From Atriophallophorus winterbourni (Eukaryota > Platyhelminthes > Trematoda > Plagiorchiida > Microphallidae): a DNA stretch of 64,000 bases. The position numbers were made by a program, and so were the translations under genes. This document shows, piece after piece, positions 9,159-21,117 of this stretch (the stretch's first letter is position 1; each line of letters opens with the position of its first letter). Below the pieces are notes generated by a model. The model was not told the origin of the DNA, ran no database searches, and worked only from the letters and a program-made list of their open reading frames with translations. The stretch covers positions 1-64,000 of the forward strand of contig JACCGJ010015115.1 in the NCBI GenBank assembly GCA_013407085.1, read 5' to 3'.

Positions 9159-12100
9159 TTAGGCTTCACGTTTTCTCAGATCGTAGGGGCGAACCCGTTG
9201 CTGCTTTTCTAGTAGTTCCGGGTAAGTAGGGGTAAGGGTTTCATGCGATGACATCGGCAACATCTCCACTGATCGGGAATTATTGTTGTGGTCTTCCTGT
9301 GTTACATCCGAGGTCCTTTGTTCGATGTTTGTATCGGAGTCAGGATGATCACAAGGGTCTGTTGTCGTTTCCCGAACTGTTGGGGCTAAACGGCGGAGTG
9401 ATACAGTTTCCGTTCTGCCATCTTGATGAGCAATACGAGCGTAATGAGGGTTACAACTCAGAAGCTCCACTTCTTCCACCAACGGTTGATACTTAGATGA
9501 CCGATCGCATCGCTGCAGGAGGACCGAACCTGGCGTAGTTAGCCAAGAAGGCAGAGAGGTCCCAGAACAAGAGCGTCGAGCATACTGAAACATGCGTTCA
9601 TGAGGTGTGTGGTTCGTAGATGTGCACAGCAATGACCGGAGGCTGTGTAGAGCATCAGGTAAAACAGTCTCCCAACGAGTTATCGGTAAATTATGAGTTT
9701 TCAGAGCAAGGCTGATTGTTTTCCAAAGTGTGCCATTGAGACGTTCTACCTGGCCGTTGCCTTGTGGATTATATGCTGATGTGTGACTCATGGCGATTCC
9801 TTTCTCAGTCAGAAAGTTTTTGAGTTCAGAAGACAAGAATGACGAACCCCTGTCAGAGTGGATATAGGCAGGCATCCCGAACAATGTGAAAAGTTGTGTG
9901 AGACAGCCAATCACAGTAGCTGATGACATATCCGCACATGGAAAGGCAAAAGGAAATCGAGAGAATTCGTCTATTAATGTTAACAAATATCGATTTCGAG
10001 TACTTGAAGGTAAAGGACCTTTGAAATCTATACTTAGACGCTCGAAAGGCTGTGTGGCTTTAATGAGGGTACCGGAAGACCTGAAAAACCTTGGCTTTAG
10101 TTCAGCACACACTCTGCAATTGGCAATGACTCGTTTGACATCGTCTACCGAATAAGGAAGATTTTTGCACCGGACAAAATGAAACATTCGGGTGATTCCT
10201 GGATGGCAGAGTGAGGTGTGCAGCTCCTTCAGTTGTTCAGGGTTAGTAATGGACGCACAGATGTTACGTGATAAAGTGTCCGCAACATGGTTTTCTTTAC
10301 CCGGTCGATACACAACATCATACTTGTATTCGGAAAGCTCGATTTTCCAGCGCTGTATCTTATCGTTTTTGATTTTACTCTTTTGGCTGCCACCATACAT
10401 AAATGCAACCGAGCGCTGGTCAGTGACCAGTTTAAATGGTCTACCAAGTAGATAGTGCCTCCATTTCCTGATGGATTCAACAATGGCGTATGCTTCCTTC
10501 TCTACAGCCGAGTGATTTTTTTCGCTAGGATTGAGTGTCCTCGAGAAAAAGGCAATGGGTTTATGGTTTTGGCTAAGAGAAGCGGCAATGGCGACATCAG
10601 AAGCATCTGTTTCGATGACCAATGGTTCATTATAGTCTATCGTAATAAGTATGGCACATTCAAGTTCGCTTTTCAGATTTTCAAAGGTTGAATGGACGTC
10701 GTCAGGTAGAGGGAATGTCTTGTTTTTGACGAGTTTATTTATTTTGTCAGAAAACGTTGGTATTCAATGACAGTAGTAAGCAAACATTCCAATCACGCGT
10801 TTTAATTCTTTAGCGTTACGTGGGGGTGGTAGTTTACGAATAGGTTCCATACGTTCTGGGTCAGGTCTAATCACACCTTTGGAAACCTTGTAACCCAAGA
10901 GACAGATCTCCTTGGCGGCGGTGACAGTCTTACTATCATTAAGTGTAATTCCATACTTTCTTGTAGCTTTCATGAACGACTCGAAATGAGCATCATGCTC
11001 CTCCTGAGTGTTACCACAAATCGTGACATTGTCTATGTAGGCATACGTGTTTTTCAAATTTTCGGACTTAATAATGCCGTCCATAGCGCGTTGAAAACAT
11101 GCTACACCATTTCTAACACCAAACGGTATGCGGCAAAACTGGAATAAGCTACCAGAAGCTTCAAAAGCGGTATATGGACGGTCGGTTGCAGCTATCGGAA
11201 TTTGATGGTAAGCAGATAAAAGGTCCAAAGTACTATAAATTCCGAAGCGTGAGATCTCTTCAATCATTTTATCAAGACGCGGCAATGGGTACGCATCCAA
11301 ATATGTAAACTGATTGATGGTCTGACTGTAATCCACGACCATTCGACGTTTGTGGTTCGTATTCTTTGTGATAAGCACTTGGGCTCTCCATGGTGACGTT
11401 GAATACTCAATTATGCCTTCTTGCAACAAGCGGTCAACTTCAATTCTTATGAATTGTTCATCATCTGGGCAATGTCTTCTCGATTTGGTTGCAATAGGCT
11501 TGCAAGCTGGCGACAAGTTCGTAAAGAGTGAGGGAGATTCAACGCTTGCAGCAGTCAAGCCGCAGAGGGTAAATGCATCACGATCACCACCGAATGGAAT
11601 TTCGATCTTGGAGTGCAGACCAAGGAAGTCATGTCCAAATAGGACTTCAGTGCAGAGATTAGGTAGTACGAATAGTTTGAAATTTTTATATAGGGCACAT
11701 CCGTATTGAATGGATACAGAACAATAACCCATCGTTCGACAAGAGAGTGTCATAGACGCCATTTTGACCACTGAAGAGCTTGGGTAAACTTTCCAATTGT
11801 ATGAATTTACTATGTTAGAGCTGATAAAACTACAAGAACTCCCAGTATCAACAAGAGCACGGAGGGAAATTCCGTTGATTTCAACAGTTGTGATAGTGCG
11901 GGATAAGCAAGCAGGTGCAGGGGCAACAGACATAGATGATAAAACTGGCATCAACGCACAGTTTGTATGGTGATTGAGTCTAGTTTTCGAACGGCATAAG
12001 CGCTGAAAATGACCTCTTTTGCCACAAAGATTGCACACTGATTCTCGTGCAGGGCATTTTGAACGAGGATGTCGGGTATAACCACAGAAATAACAAGTTT

Positions 12101-13303
12101 GCATGGATGTTGATAAAGCAGTGGTATGATCGCCACACAGATTAGACTGTGGTGAGGGCTCGGCCGGTTTCCGTTGTGTGGATGGGATCGCTGAACATGA
12201 GAGGGACTGATTACCTGTATATGACTGAGACTGTTTGTGAGCTAATTCAAGAGATCTCGCAAGTCTGTGTGCTCCGTCTAGACTGAGTTCCGACTGCGCC
12301 AACAGTTTTTCGCGAATAGAAGAGGACTGAATTCCGTTTATCACAGCATCTCGGATACATTCGTTTTGATATTCCACTGCAGTGACAGTTTTGAATTCAC
12401 AATCCTTGGCCAAAGACTTTAGTTTTAGCACAAACTGATCAACGTCTTGGTCAGGTTCTTGTTTGCACGTTTGCAAGAGATATCTAGCATAAATAATATT
12501 TTTAGGGCGGATATAAAGTTGTCGCAACGCATCTATCGCAGAATTGTAATCGGCACAGTCCGCAATATTATCATTCACCAGAGGATCCAGGAAATGAATG
12601 AGCGTTTCAAGTTTGTCAGATTTGGAAGGCTCGACAGAGTTCAGATAAGTATTAAATGTGCGAAACCAATGATTCCAGCGTTTGGGTGCATCTGGTGAGT
12701 TGGGATCGGCGTCGAAGAATCTTGGTCGTAATGTTGGATCCAAAGGTTGTCATAGCCGGGGGTGGCAGTGGGGATAAGCTCCCACTGTTTATAAAATGCT
12801 CCTATATGGCATGCGTCTCAAATAGCCTCTGACAACCAAGTCCAGCTTCTGGCCTGCACGAGTGGCTCCCCGAGCCCGGCGGAACTGCTTCTACCAACAG
12901 GAGAAGGGGCGAGGGCGAGTGACTGGCGACTGAAAACCAGTTTGCTTCGGGCAGATGTAGCTAGTTAGCCTGGGAGGGCATTTCATCTAAGGGAAGGAAA
13001 ACCCTGATTTTAAACCTCCGCTGCCTTGTGGGATAACCGATCGCGGAAAAGGCTTCGGGAGAAAACCCTGAGAAAAAACCTGGAAAGAAGTCTGGTAGAC
13101 CACCTCTTTCTGGCAACTCCCTGCTGCCTTGCAGGTCGCACTTGGTTGTGCAAAGGTTAGAGAAGCTGACCCGAACAAACGCCGAGTGGTGCTGGAAACG
13201 CCGCTTTGTACCCAATTTCCCAAGAATCGTCTTTGAAGCCGACTCATCCTCCAGGAGGAGATAGTCGCACAAAGTAAAGTAAAGTAAAGTAAGTTGGATC
13301 CAT
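9159..13303 (-). pseudogene. Gypsy 1 gag-pol polyprotein, interrupted
   Basis: One continuous frame encodes Gag, protease, RT, RNase H and integrase, so gag and pol are fused. The original ATG is at 13301-13303; the SINE at 12742-13292 splits it from codon 4 onward. Motifs in order: Gag N-terminal region; two CCHC knuckles (CYFCGYTRHPRSKC and CNLCGKRGHFQRLC); protease LVDTGSSCSF; RT palm with YIDN instead of the common Y-x-D-D; an in-frame TGA at 10761-10763 where the context suggests a Trp codon; RNase H ETDAS; integrase HHCC finger (HPGITRMFH, CRVC); DDE core (IDFKGPL, HSDRGSSF, GNGQVERLNG). Two lesions, one stop and one SINE, silence an otherwise well-kept element. Confidence 0.9.
12742..13292 (+). 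mobile_element. SINE-like, RTE-related short retroposon (copy 2)
   Basis: 551 bp, flanked by the 9-bp duplication GTTGGATCC (12733-12741 and 13293-13301). It is nearly identical to 6502-7047, with AAAGT repeats at the 3' end. It lies inside the first codons of the Gypsy 1 gag gene, opposite in orientation to it. The clear target duplication shows it moved independently by retroposition. Confidence 0.92.
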
Positions 13304-13323
13304 CGTGTTATAGATAAGTAAAT

Positions 13324-13489
13324 TGTAACGTTGTAGTATCTGATCCGAATTGAGTTCAAAAGGAAGTCACGTTAGTATAGAATAAGTAACGCTTTACTTA
13401 TCTAGAACGAGAGTACATGAGCTGAAATGTAAATATGAAAGTTTAGTAACTGTATGCAAAAGGTGTACATCACAAACAAGTAACAATCA
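13324..13489 (-). repeat. 5' LTR of Gypsy 1
   Basis: 166 bp, the partner of 8935-9100. It would hold the promoter for the minus-strand transcript. Confidence 0.92.
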
Positions 13490-13542
13490 TGAACTTATTA
13501 AAGCCTGTGCCGACGTATTACTATCTCCGCTACATCGACTGT
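13490..13542. repeat. 53-bp target-derived direct repeat, right copy
   Basis: Second copy of the RTE segment found at 8882-8934. Gypsy integrases normally leave 4-6 bp, so this duplication is exceptionally long. Confidence 0.9.
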
Positions 13543-14966
13543 TTTGTTCGATCTGGGAGACGGAAGTTTTCCCATCAGACTGGGGGATGTCTATCATTCT
13601 AACACTGCCGAAACGTGGAGATAAATCTGTGTGCTCCAATTACCGCGGAATAAGTCTAATCGACACCGCTGCTAAAGTGTTTGCAACGCTCCTGCTTAAT
13701 CGGTTCTCCGCCGAAAGAAATCTGCGCACCAGAGTTAACCAAGGTGGATTTCGCCCTGGGATGGGTTGCGTAGATCAAATATTTACTTTACGCAGGATCC
13801 TCGAGCACCGTGCACGGTATCAACAGCAAACGATAGCTTGCTTTATTGACTTCCGCGCCGCCTTCGACTCCGTAGACCGTGGTTGTTTATGGGACATCAT
13901 GCTATCGGATGGGGTTCCATTAAAGCTCGTCAACCTAATCAGAGCCTATTACAGCTCTACAAGGGCACGGGTTCGTGTCTACGGTGAAGAATCGCGTGAA
14001 TTTAACTTGCACACAGGAGTCAGGCAAGGTTGCCCGCTATCGCCGTTTATGTTTAACTATGTCGTAGACTGGATAATGAACCAGGCGTTAACAGAGTATC
14101 AAGGGGTGCAAATTTCAACGGATCTATGGATTTCCGACCTTGACTACGCTGACGATATAGTCGTTCTGGGCGACAATACCGAAATGCTGCAAAGCGTTTT
14201 AGACCGCATTAGTGCCACTGCCGCGAAAGTCGGTCTTGAGATAAACGCGGCTAAGACCAAGGCATTTTTTTATTCCGACACACCAGGCATCCAGCCACTT
14301 CGCGTCCAGGGTTGTCCGATCGAATACGTTCCAGTCTTTAAATACCTCGGCTCAAGTATATTGCCCAATGGTCAGGCGAAAGATGAAGTGAAGTTAAGGG
14401 TCGATCGTGCTCGTAATGCGTTTTTGCAGTTGAAAGGCACCCTTTGGCGCAAGCCCGGGATCAGCCTAAAAACTAAGACGCGTGTTTATCAAGCAGCGAT
14501 CCGCCCTGTACTGCTTTATGGATGCGAGACATGGCCTTTAAGGTCACAGGATGTACGCACATTAGAAGTGTTCGACCATTGGTGCCTTAGGGTAATCTTG
14601 GGCATCCGATATACTGACCGAGTATCTAACGCAGCCGTACGAGAGCGTTGCAGCGGACTATCTCCACTTTCCGCTCACATACAACGGCGAAGGCTGCAAT
14701 GGTTTGGCCACGTCCTCCGAAAGACAGACACAGCACTTCCAAAACTCGTCATCGAGCTCAAACCCGTTCGCACCTGGTGTCGGCGGCAAGGTGGTCAAGT
14801 GAAAACCTGGCTCTCAACTGTGAAAGAGGATGTAGACACCCTGAGTCTGCGTACCGTCCACGGTGTTCGCAGGTGGGAACGAGACTGGATCACGATCTGC
14901 AACGATCTCGTCTCCGATCGACGTGCGTGGGCTGGTGCGATCCGAGACATCAATGAAGCCAGCTAA
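13543..14966 (+). pseudogene. RTE-like ORF, reverse transcriptase half
   Basis: Continuation of the RTE ORF after the Gypsy insertion. RT motifs are NYRGISL, FIDFRAAFDSVDR, GVRQGCPLSPFMF, DYADDIVVLG (catalytic Asp pair) and the thumb motif KYLGSSI, followed by the RTE-type C-terminal domain with QWFGHVLR. Stop at 14964-14966. The RT portion itself looks undamaged. It is a pseudogene only because the N-terminal half was separated and frameshifted. A 45-bp 3' UTR with AAGTA repeats follows. Confidence 0.92.
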
Positions 14967-15014
14967 TCCACTCGTGGAGCCAGCCGCACAAAAGTAAAAA
15001 GTAAAGTAGTAAGT

Positions 15015-15690
15015 AAAGGTTACGCAGTTTAGATATATTCTCCGTTACCTACCGTCTTCACCGCGGTGACATGTTACTTACCCACCGGAACTTGACTGAC
15101 CCCTCCCATCCATGCAACTCCCTAATCGTTCCCTCTCCAAGCACTAACCTCCGAGGACATGAGCTCAAACTGTTACATCAACAGAGCAGGCTTGAATATC
15201 GACACAGCTTTTTCTCTGAGAGTATGCAGTCAGTGGAACACTCTTCCAGGCACGCTTTTTGAGGTCGCTTCTCTCGGTTCATTCAAAGGTCTCCTCGATT
15301 TTCACCTCCATGAAATCTCCCACTCCCAAGATACAAGTACCCGTAAACACTATTTTCATTTTTTTACAAACCCTACCGCATTTCCCCCCTAAAACTCACC
15401 AGCTCGTGGCAACGATCCCAGTATCGGAAGTCCGTATACACGCAGTTTCAACTGACCCTGTTCCGGAGGATGTTGTGGGTAGCTGTGTCCTGGGTTGACG
15501 CCCTACCTGTCCAAATGCCACAAAAATCCATTGATGGTGCAGGCTAAACGCGAATGAGGCCCACTATAAGGCCTTGGAAACTCAAACATTTCTCTCTTTG
15601 CTTTTTCGACCCACCGCTCTATCTATCCTGCGGTTTGTACAAGCTCTTAGCTTTTTTATACCGTAATACACTATTGAACACTATTGATTT
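15015..15690 (+). mobile_element. CR1-like copy G, right part and 3' UTR
   Basis: Resumes the ORF2 C-terminus of copy G, then the conserved end (RGHELKL, NSLP-like region) with frame breaks, a 3' UTR, and a tail of ACTATTGA repeats at about 15670-15690. It is directly followed by the 5'-truncated start of copy E1. Confidence 0.8.
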
Positions 15691-16280
15691 TTGTTGTTTA
15701 TCAATGACATTGGAGGATACATGAAATCACCATTTCTCCTATTTGCGGATGATATCAAGATCTGGCGCTCCATCGATTCGTCTGACGATACGTCAAAACT
15801 GCAATCCGATCTAGACTCATTGAATGAATGGTCAACGATCAATCGCTTACCATTCAACGTTAGAAAATGTCACGCATTACGTGTTGGCTTTCCTGGCGAC
15901 CCTAGGTATATTCTAGGTGGCAAGATCCTCACTGCCACAACGCAAGAAAAGGATCTCGGAGTGATCGTGCAACATGACTTGGGCTGTTCTGCTCAGTGTA
16001 AAAGTGCTTCAACCGTAGCTAATAGAAACGTTGGGCTCTTGAAGCGGGCATTCGGAACCATCGATTCACGTCTCTTGCCGCTTCTTCTTCAGGCGTACGT
16101 CAGGCCACACTTAGAATATGCTATTTCTGTCTGGAAACCATGGTTGAAGCGTGACCAGCACGCGTTGGAACAACCACAGAGGCGTTTTACCAAGCTTGTC
16201 AAGGGGCTTGGCCTCGCCAGCTACCAAGAACGTCTAACAACACTAAGATTGTTTTCAACGGATCTAGCCAACCAACTGCG
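15691..16280 (+). pseudogene. CR1-like copy E1, RT C-terminal part
   Basis: 5'-truncated copy of the C family beginning just upstream of the RT active site (FADDIKIW). It runs through the thumb and the TLRLFSTDLANQLR region, where it is cut by LINE fragment F. The open frame continues by chance into F, producing a chimeric ORF to 17118. The homologous frame resumes at 17433. Confidence 0.85.
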
Positions 16281-17432
16281 CTCTCCCTGTTATATGTTTA
16301 AAAATGTTAAAATTGTCGGTAGGTCGGATAAATCCGATCTGATAAGTGATGTGGAAGCTGTAACAGCATGGGCGGGTAAGTGGGACCTTCCCCTTAACCT
16401 AAATAAGAGTCACTTGCTCTCTACACTGGCAGGCAACATGATTGTGTCTACGCCCTCAGCTCACACGGAGTTCCGTAGGGTAAAGTCTACTAAGGACCTA
16501 GGAATCGTAGTCTCCGCAAACTTTAAGTGGGCTGACCAATGTGCTCAAAGGGCCAGGAGGGAACTCTTTCGACTACGTTCAGCCCTCACTTGCAGAAAAG
16601 CTAAGGTGCTATTGCCCTTCTACAAGGCAATAGTAAGGCCACATCTAGAATACTGTATCCAGGCTTGGAAGCCGTATTACCAGAAGGATATAGTGCAGCT
16701 AGAAAAGGTACAGAAGTTGGCCACTCGCATGATCGAGGGGTTAGCATACACCAATTATGAAAATCGTCTATTAACACTAAGACTTTTCTCACTTAGGAGG
16801 AGGCAACTTAGGGGGGATCTTATAGAGACCTTCAAGGTTGTCAAAGGATTAAGTTGTCTCGAATTCGATGACTTCTTTCGGTTCTCTCCTTTGGTTGGTA
16901 CACGAGGGCACAGTCTCAAGCTATGTAAACAGCACACCAGGCTCGAATCCAGATCGCACTTCTTTAGCATCCGTATAGTGAACGCGTGGAACTCACTTCC
17001 CGCAGAACTAATCTTGGCAACTTCAGTAATTGCGTTCAAACATGGGCTAGACGAAGGGTGGCAGGTGCAACAATCATTGTTAGCAATAATCCGAGTGGAC
17101 AACACAAGGATTTCGTAAGTCTGTTGTTGACATAGTGTATTCTCTTGCATAAATATAATTATATATATTTATACATAATTTCATACACATACATTAATTA
17201 GCAACACTTATAACAATTCTTATTAACGTAACGCTCGGCTTATCCGCTACAGACATGCAACATGCATAACTCTTTCACCTTTCGGTGATGAGACATCTCC
17301 CATCCTTCATTCACAGTTACACACGCCTGTGTTACTTACGAATCAATCCTGGTAGTAGTGGGTGTTTTCAAGCACACCTCCGAAAGAATCTGAGCACTCG
17401 TGTCTACTATCGCCCTGTGATACTGATACCGT
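16281..17432 (+). mobile_element. LINE fragment F, inserted in E1
   Basis: 5'-truncated non-LTR retrotransposon of a different lineage from E1. It encodes the RT C-terminal region (KDLGIVVSANFKWADQC, VRPHLEYCIQAWKPY, FRFSPLVGTRGHSLKL, VNAWNSLPAE) to a stop at 17116-17118, then an AT-rich 3' UTR. Flanked by CAACTGCG (16273-16280) and CAACTCCG (17433-17440), a probable diverged target duplication. The E1 frame reads straight through when F is set aside. Confidence 0.82.
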
Positions 17433-17892
17433 CAACTCCGAGGCGATCTGCTTCTTACGTATCGGATATTGACGGATGAAAATCACCCATGTAGGCGAAT
17501 GCTAGAATTGGCACTGCCCTTTGGAAATCGTGGTTATCCTCTCAAGCTAGCGCATCGGCACAGTAGACTGGACTGCCGGAGACAATTCTTCGCTATTCGG
17601 ATTACTCGTGCTTGGAATGCCCTGCCCCATCTCCCACTATTTTTAAAGAACGCATTGATATTCATTTCTATAACGCATTGCACAATTTTTAATCATAATT
17701 TTGCTATTATGATATCTGTGATACTGCACCATTTTCTCTCTCTCCACAGCGTTTACTTCCCACTCAATATGAATTACTTTTCTCCTCTCTGGACTGTGGA
17801 AATTTTTCCCGACCCAATGTGTTAACTATCCTGTGGTTATTCTATTAAGCTTGTAGCTTTTACTTCCACAATAAAGTATTGAAAGTAGTGAA
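17433..17892 (+). mobile_element. CR1-like copy E1, 3' end and tail
   Basis: Continues E1 (QLRGDLLLTYRIL, then NRGYPLKL and WNALP), followed by the 3' UTR with the conserved terminal block (CGACCC, ATCCTGTGGTT, AAGCTTGTAGC, CCACAATAAA) and AGTATTGA/AGTAGTGA repeats. Copy B was inserted into this repeat tail. The remainder of the tail (ACTATTGACTATTG) lies after B at about 26184-26200. Confidence 0.8.
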
Positions 17893-17910
17893 AGTAGTGA
17901 AATTTGTCTA

Positions 17911-18798
17911 ATGTGGATACATATTCGATGTGGTTCAATGAAGCCGGAGATGTATCGTTGGCTTCAGAAGAATTCATGCGATATCATTCACACGATATGT
18001 AAGATATGCCTTCCACCGACTGGTTTCAAGCTCGCAAGTACTCAGCTTCCAGTTGACACGGCTTCTGTTAAGTCCTCTGAAGGTATTGATGGGAGTATTG
18101 TAAATAGTGGCTCACCCTCGAAGAAGGATAACCGCCACACATCTTGTGTACAACAAGTCTGCGTGCAATCTGAAGATGTACGCACCTTTGCGGAAGTGGC
18201 TTCCTCGTCTTTACTCGGTTCCAAAGACGGAATTAGTTTTGCTAGTGAAACGAACGTTCTTGAGGCCAAAGAGGTCCAGGAACCATCTAAGCTAGATAAA
18301 TCTATAAAGAAGAAACACCAGAGCTTTACGACTGTTGAGAATAGACAATCCTGCGTCATTCTTCACAATGCACCGGAGCAAACAGGTGCTTTGGCGATAG
18401 ACAGGGTTAAACAGGAACGCGAGTTCTTAAATTCTGCTCTTGCCCCCCTTTTCGACGAAGGTGAAAAGGGTGTAACGGTACGCACAGCGTTTCGTCTAGG
18501 CCGCAGGCCAGCGCCAGGAGATCGCCCAAGACCGTTAAAGATTGTGTTAGACTCTGTTGAGCAAGTGACCTTACTGCTAAAGAGGGGTTACAGGTTAAAG
18601 GGTAGTGAACTTCGACTCCTGCGTGATCTTTCTCCGGAAGATCGTGTGAAGATGCGAAAAGCTACTCAGGAAATTAGCGAGCGCAGAGCCGCAGGTGAAA
18701 CTAACTTGCGCATTGTGGATTTTCGGGTTGTGAGGATGAGGCCAAAAGTTCGTTGGCAACCTCTGACGATATGCATTCGGAGGGATCTGGATCTTTGA
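17911..18798 (+). pseudogene. CR1-like ORF1, copy B, 5' truncated
   Basis: Lacks the N-terminus and the first zinc-binding cysteines. It keeps the WIHIRC and CKIC half of the finger and the complete C-terminal block, which is almost identical to element A. Open to a stop at 18796-18798. The ORF2 ATG at 18771 lies in its -1 frame. Confidence 0.85.
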
Positions 18799-21117
18799 AA
18801 GTGATATATTTTAATGCGAGGAGCTTGAGAAACAAACTGGATGAACTCTTTGATCGGATTAGATATGACCCTCCAGCGATCATTGCGGTGACGGAAACCT
18901 GGCTCTCACCTGAGCAGGATGATCCCGAACTGGCCATACTTGGATATAGACTCTTTCGCTCGGATCGAACAGACGCTAAAATCGGTGGTGGGGTTGCCTT
19001 ATATTTCCAACAACATATTTCCGTCGCAGTGTTGGCTCGCTTCCAGCAGACTGCCGGTATGGCTGAGAGTATATGGTGCCGTATAAGGACTGCAGCTTCA
19101 TTTGCCACGATAGGTGTCGTTTATCGTTCTCCCAATACTCAGGCAGATACTGTGATATCACAGATATGCCAGTATGGTAGATCCTCAAACTGCTTGATTA
19201 TGGGGGATTTCAATGCTCCTAGTATTGATTGGACTTCGCTAGATGAAGGTTCTGGGTCATTCGAGCGGGACTTATTGGACGCTGTGGTTGATGTGGGCCT
19301 CGTGCAGCACGTTTCCCATCCGACCAGAGTAGGCCCTACTGGGTGTGAGTCCATTTTGGACTTGGTATTCACTCCCACGCAGTCCGATATTACTCAGCTT
19401 CGGACTGAAGCTCCATTAGGCTGCAGTGACCATGCCACCTTAAGTTTTATGTGGAAACGCAACACTGGCTGGGTACCAGATCCAATTCCCAGAAGGAATT
19501 TTTGGAAGGCAGACGCGGGTAGGTTACGGGATGTTGCTTCATCTCTCGATTGGTCTTTCGATCAAGCAGCTGATGTTGAAGATTGTTGGCTGGTGATCCG
19601 TAATAACATTTTGACAGTTATTGAGGTGGCTGTTCCGTTGTCCACACGTCGTCGTAAGGCGAAAGGTCCACCTTGGTTTGATAAGGAGATAAGGAAACTT
19701 TTGCGGCAACGTCAAAAGCTCTGGTCGATATTCGTAAGTCGGAAAAACGCCACTGACTATGACAACTATCGGCAAGCTAGAAACCTTTGTACGGCATTAA
19801 AACGCAGGAAACGTATGTTGTACGAGCAGCGATTGGTTGACGAGTCTACTTGTGCACCAAAACGGCTATTCGCATACATTCGACGCCGCACAAAGGCGTC
19901 GCCATATATTCCTAATTTGATAGATACTAATGGGGTAGACATTACTGAGGATGGTTTGAAAGCTGAAGCCATGGCTAAGCAGTATGCCTCCGTGTACTGT
20001 CTGGAAGACAGTGATCCTCCTTCTGTCTCTAATAACAGTGAGGTGCTGTCTGATCTTGATGTAGATGTAGAGACTGTTAGACACCTGTTGGAACAGTTAG
20101 ACACACAATCCGCGCCAGGACCAGACGGTATTCATCCGTTGGTTTTACGAGCACTATCAGAAGTGTTGTGCGTTCCGCTGGCCAGGTTGTTTACAAAATC
20201 TGTAACATTAGGGGTCTTGCCACAAGAATGGAAACAGGGTATTATTAAACCTATGTTTAAGAGTGGGGACCCCAGTAATCCTGCTAATTACAGGCCGGTC
20301 ACATTGACTTCTGTGATCACAACAAGTGTGGGCACAACAACATGGATTCACCAAAAATCGCTCATGCGTAAGTAATCTGCTCCTGGCGCGAGAAAGTTGG
20401 TGTGCTTTGACTGATTCTGGTCAAGAGGTCGATGTCATTTTTATCGACTTCAGTAAGGCGTTTGACCGCGTGCCCCACCGCCGATTGCTCGTCAAGCTGG
20501 AGGGTTTGGGTATTCAGGGTTGTCTACTAAAATGGATCGAGGCATTCATCTCAGGGCGGTCAAACCGTGTCGAGGTGAATGGAGTTTTGTCTTCAGAGAT
20601 GATAGCAGGCTCCGGAGTGCCGCAGGGATCTGTCCTTGGCCCATTGCTATTCAAAGTTTTCGTGAATGATATTCCGGACGCGGTAGCGATCGATTGTCTT
20701 TTATTCGCGGATGATCTGAAACTCTGGGCCTCTGTCAGTTCCTGCGATGGCCACAAGCAACTGCAACAAGCAGTTGATGACTTAGTCAGTTGGACACATC
20801 GCTGGTCACTGCCTATCAATGATAGTCAATAGTCAATAGTTTATTGTGGTAAAAATAGCTGCAAGCTTAAAAATAACAACAGGATATTGTACATGATGGG
20901 TCGAAATTAAAAGTGATTGTTATGGACGGGGATAATGGGTGCGTTCTTGGACAGTGAAAAGGTTGGGGTTCAAGCCAAAAGCTTGTAGGGTAACCACACG
21001 ACAATGTTCAAAATATGGGTCCGTGGAAGTTTGGGTAGTTTCGAAGGAATGTGAACGCGAATATACGCTGGAAAGAAAAGAAGGGTGCAGTATCAATGAG
21101 TACAAATATGAATGAAG

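Larger units (their letters stand above)
8935..13489 (-). mobile_element. Ty3/Gypsy LTR retrotransposon (Gypsy 1)
   Basis: Two 166-bp direct LTRs (8935-9100 and 13324-13489), beginning TG and ending CA and differing at only a handful of sites, frame a minus-strand gag-pol. It is inserted in the RTE ORF. It carries a nested SINE (12742-13292) close to the gag start. Only about 20 nt separate the 5' LTR from the gag ATG, leaving little room for a classical tRNA primer-binding site. I did not recognise one. A purine-rich stretch (around 9101-9120 on the complementary strand) precedes the 3' LTR. Confidence 0.92.
7048..15014 (+). mobile_element. RTE-like non-LTR retrotransposon, split by a Gypsy insertion
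   Basis: 5' UTR 7048-7305, a single long ORF starting at ATG 7306, interrupted between 8934 and 13543 by a minus-strand Gypsy element, ORF end at 14966, and a very short 3' UTR ending in AAGTA repeats. A one-ORF structure with AP endonuclease and RT plus a short repeat-tailed 3' end is typical of the RTE clade. SINE copy 1 and this element together are flanked by AAAGGTT. Confidence 0.88.

Noticed and set aside
10761..10763. TGA read as tryptophan or programmed readthrough in Gypsy 1
   Set aside because: Flatworm nuclear genes use the standard code, and the second lesion (the SINE) shows that this copy is decaying. A simple nonsense change is more likely.
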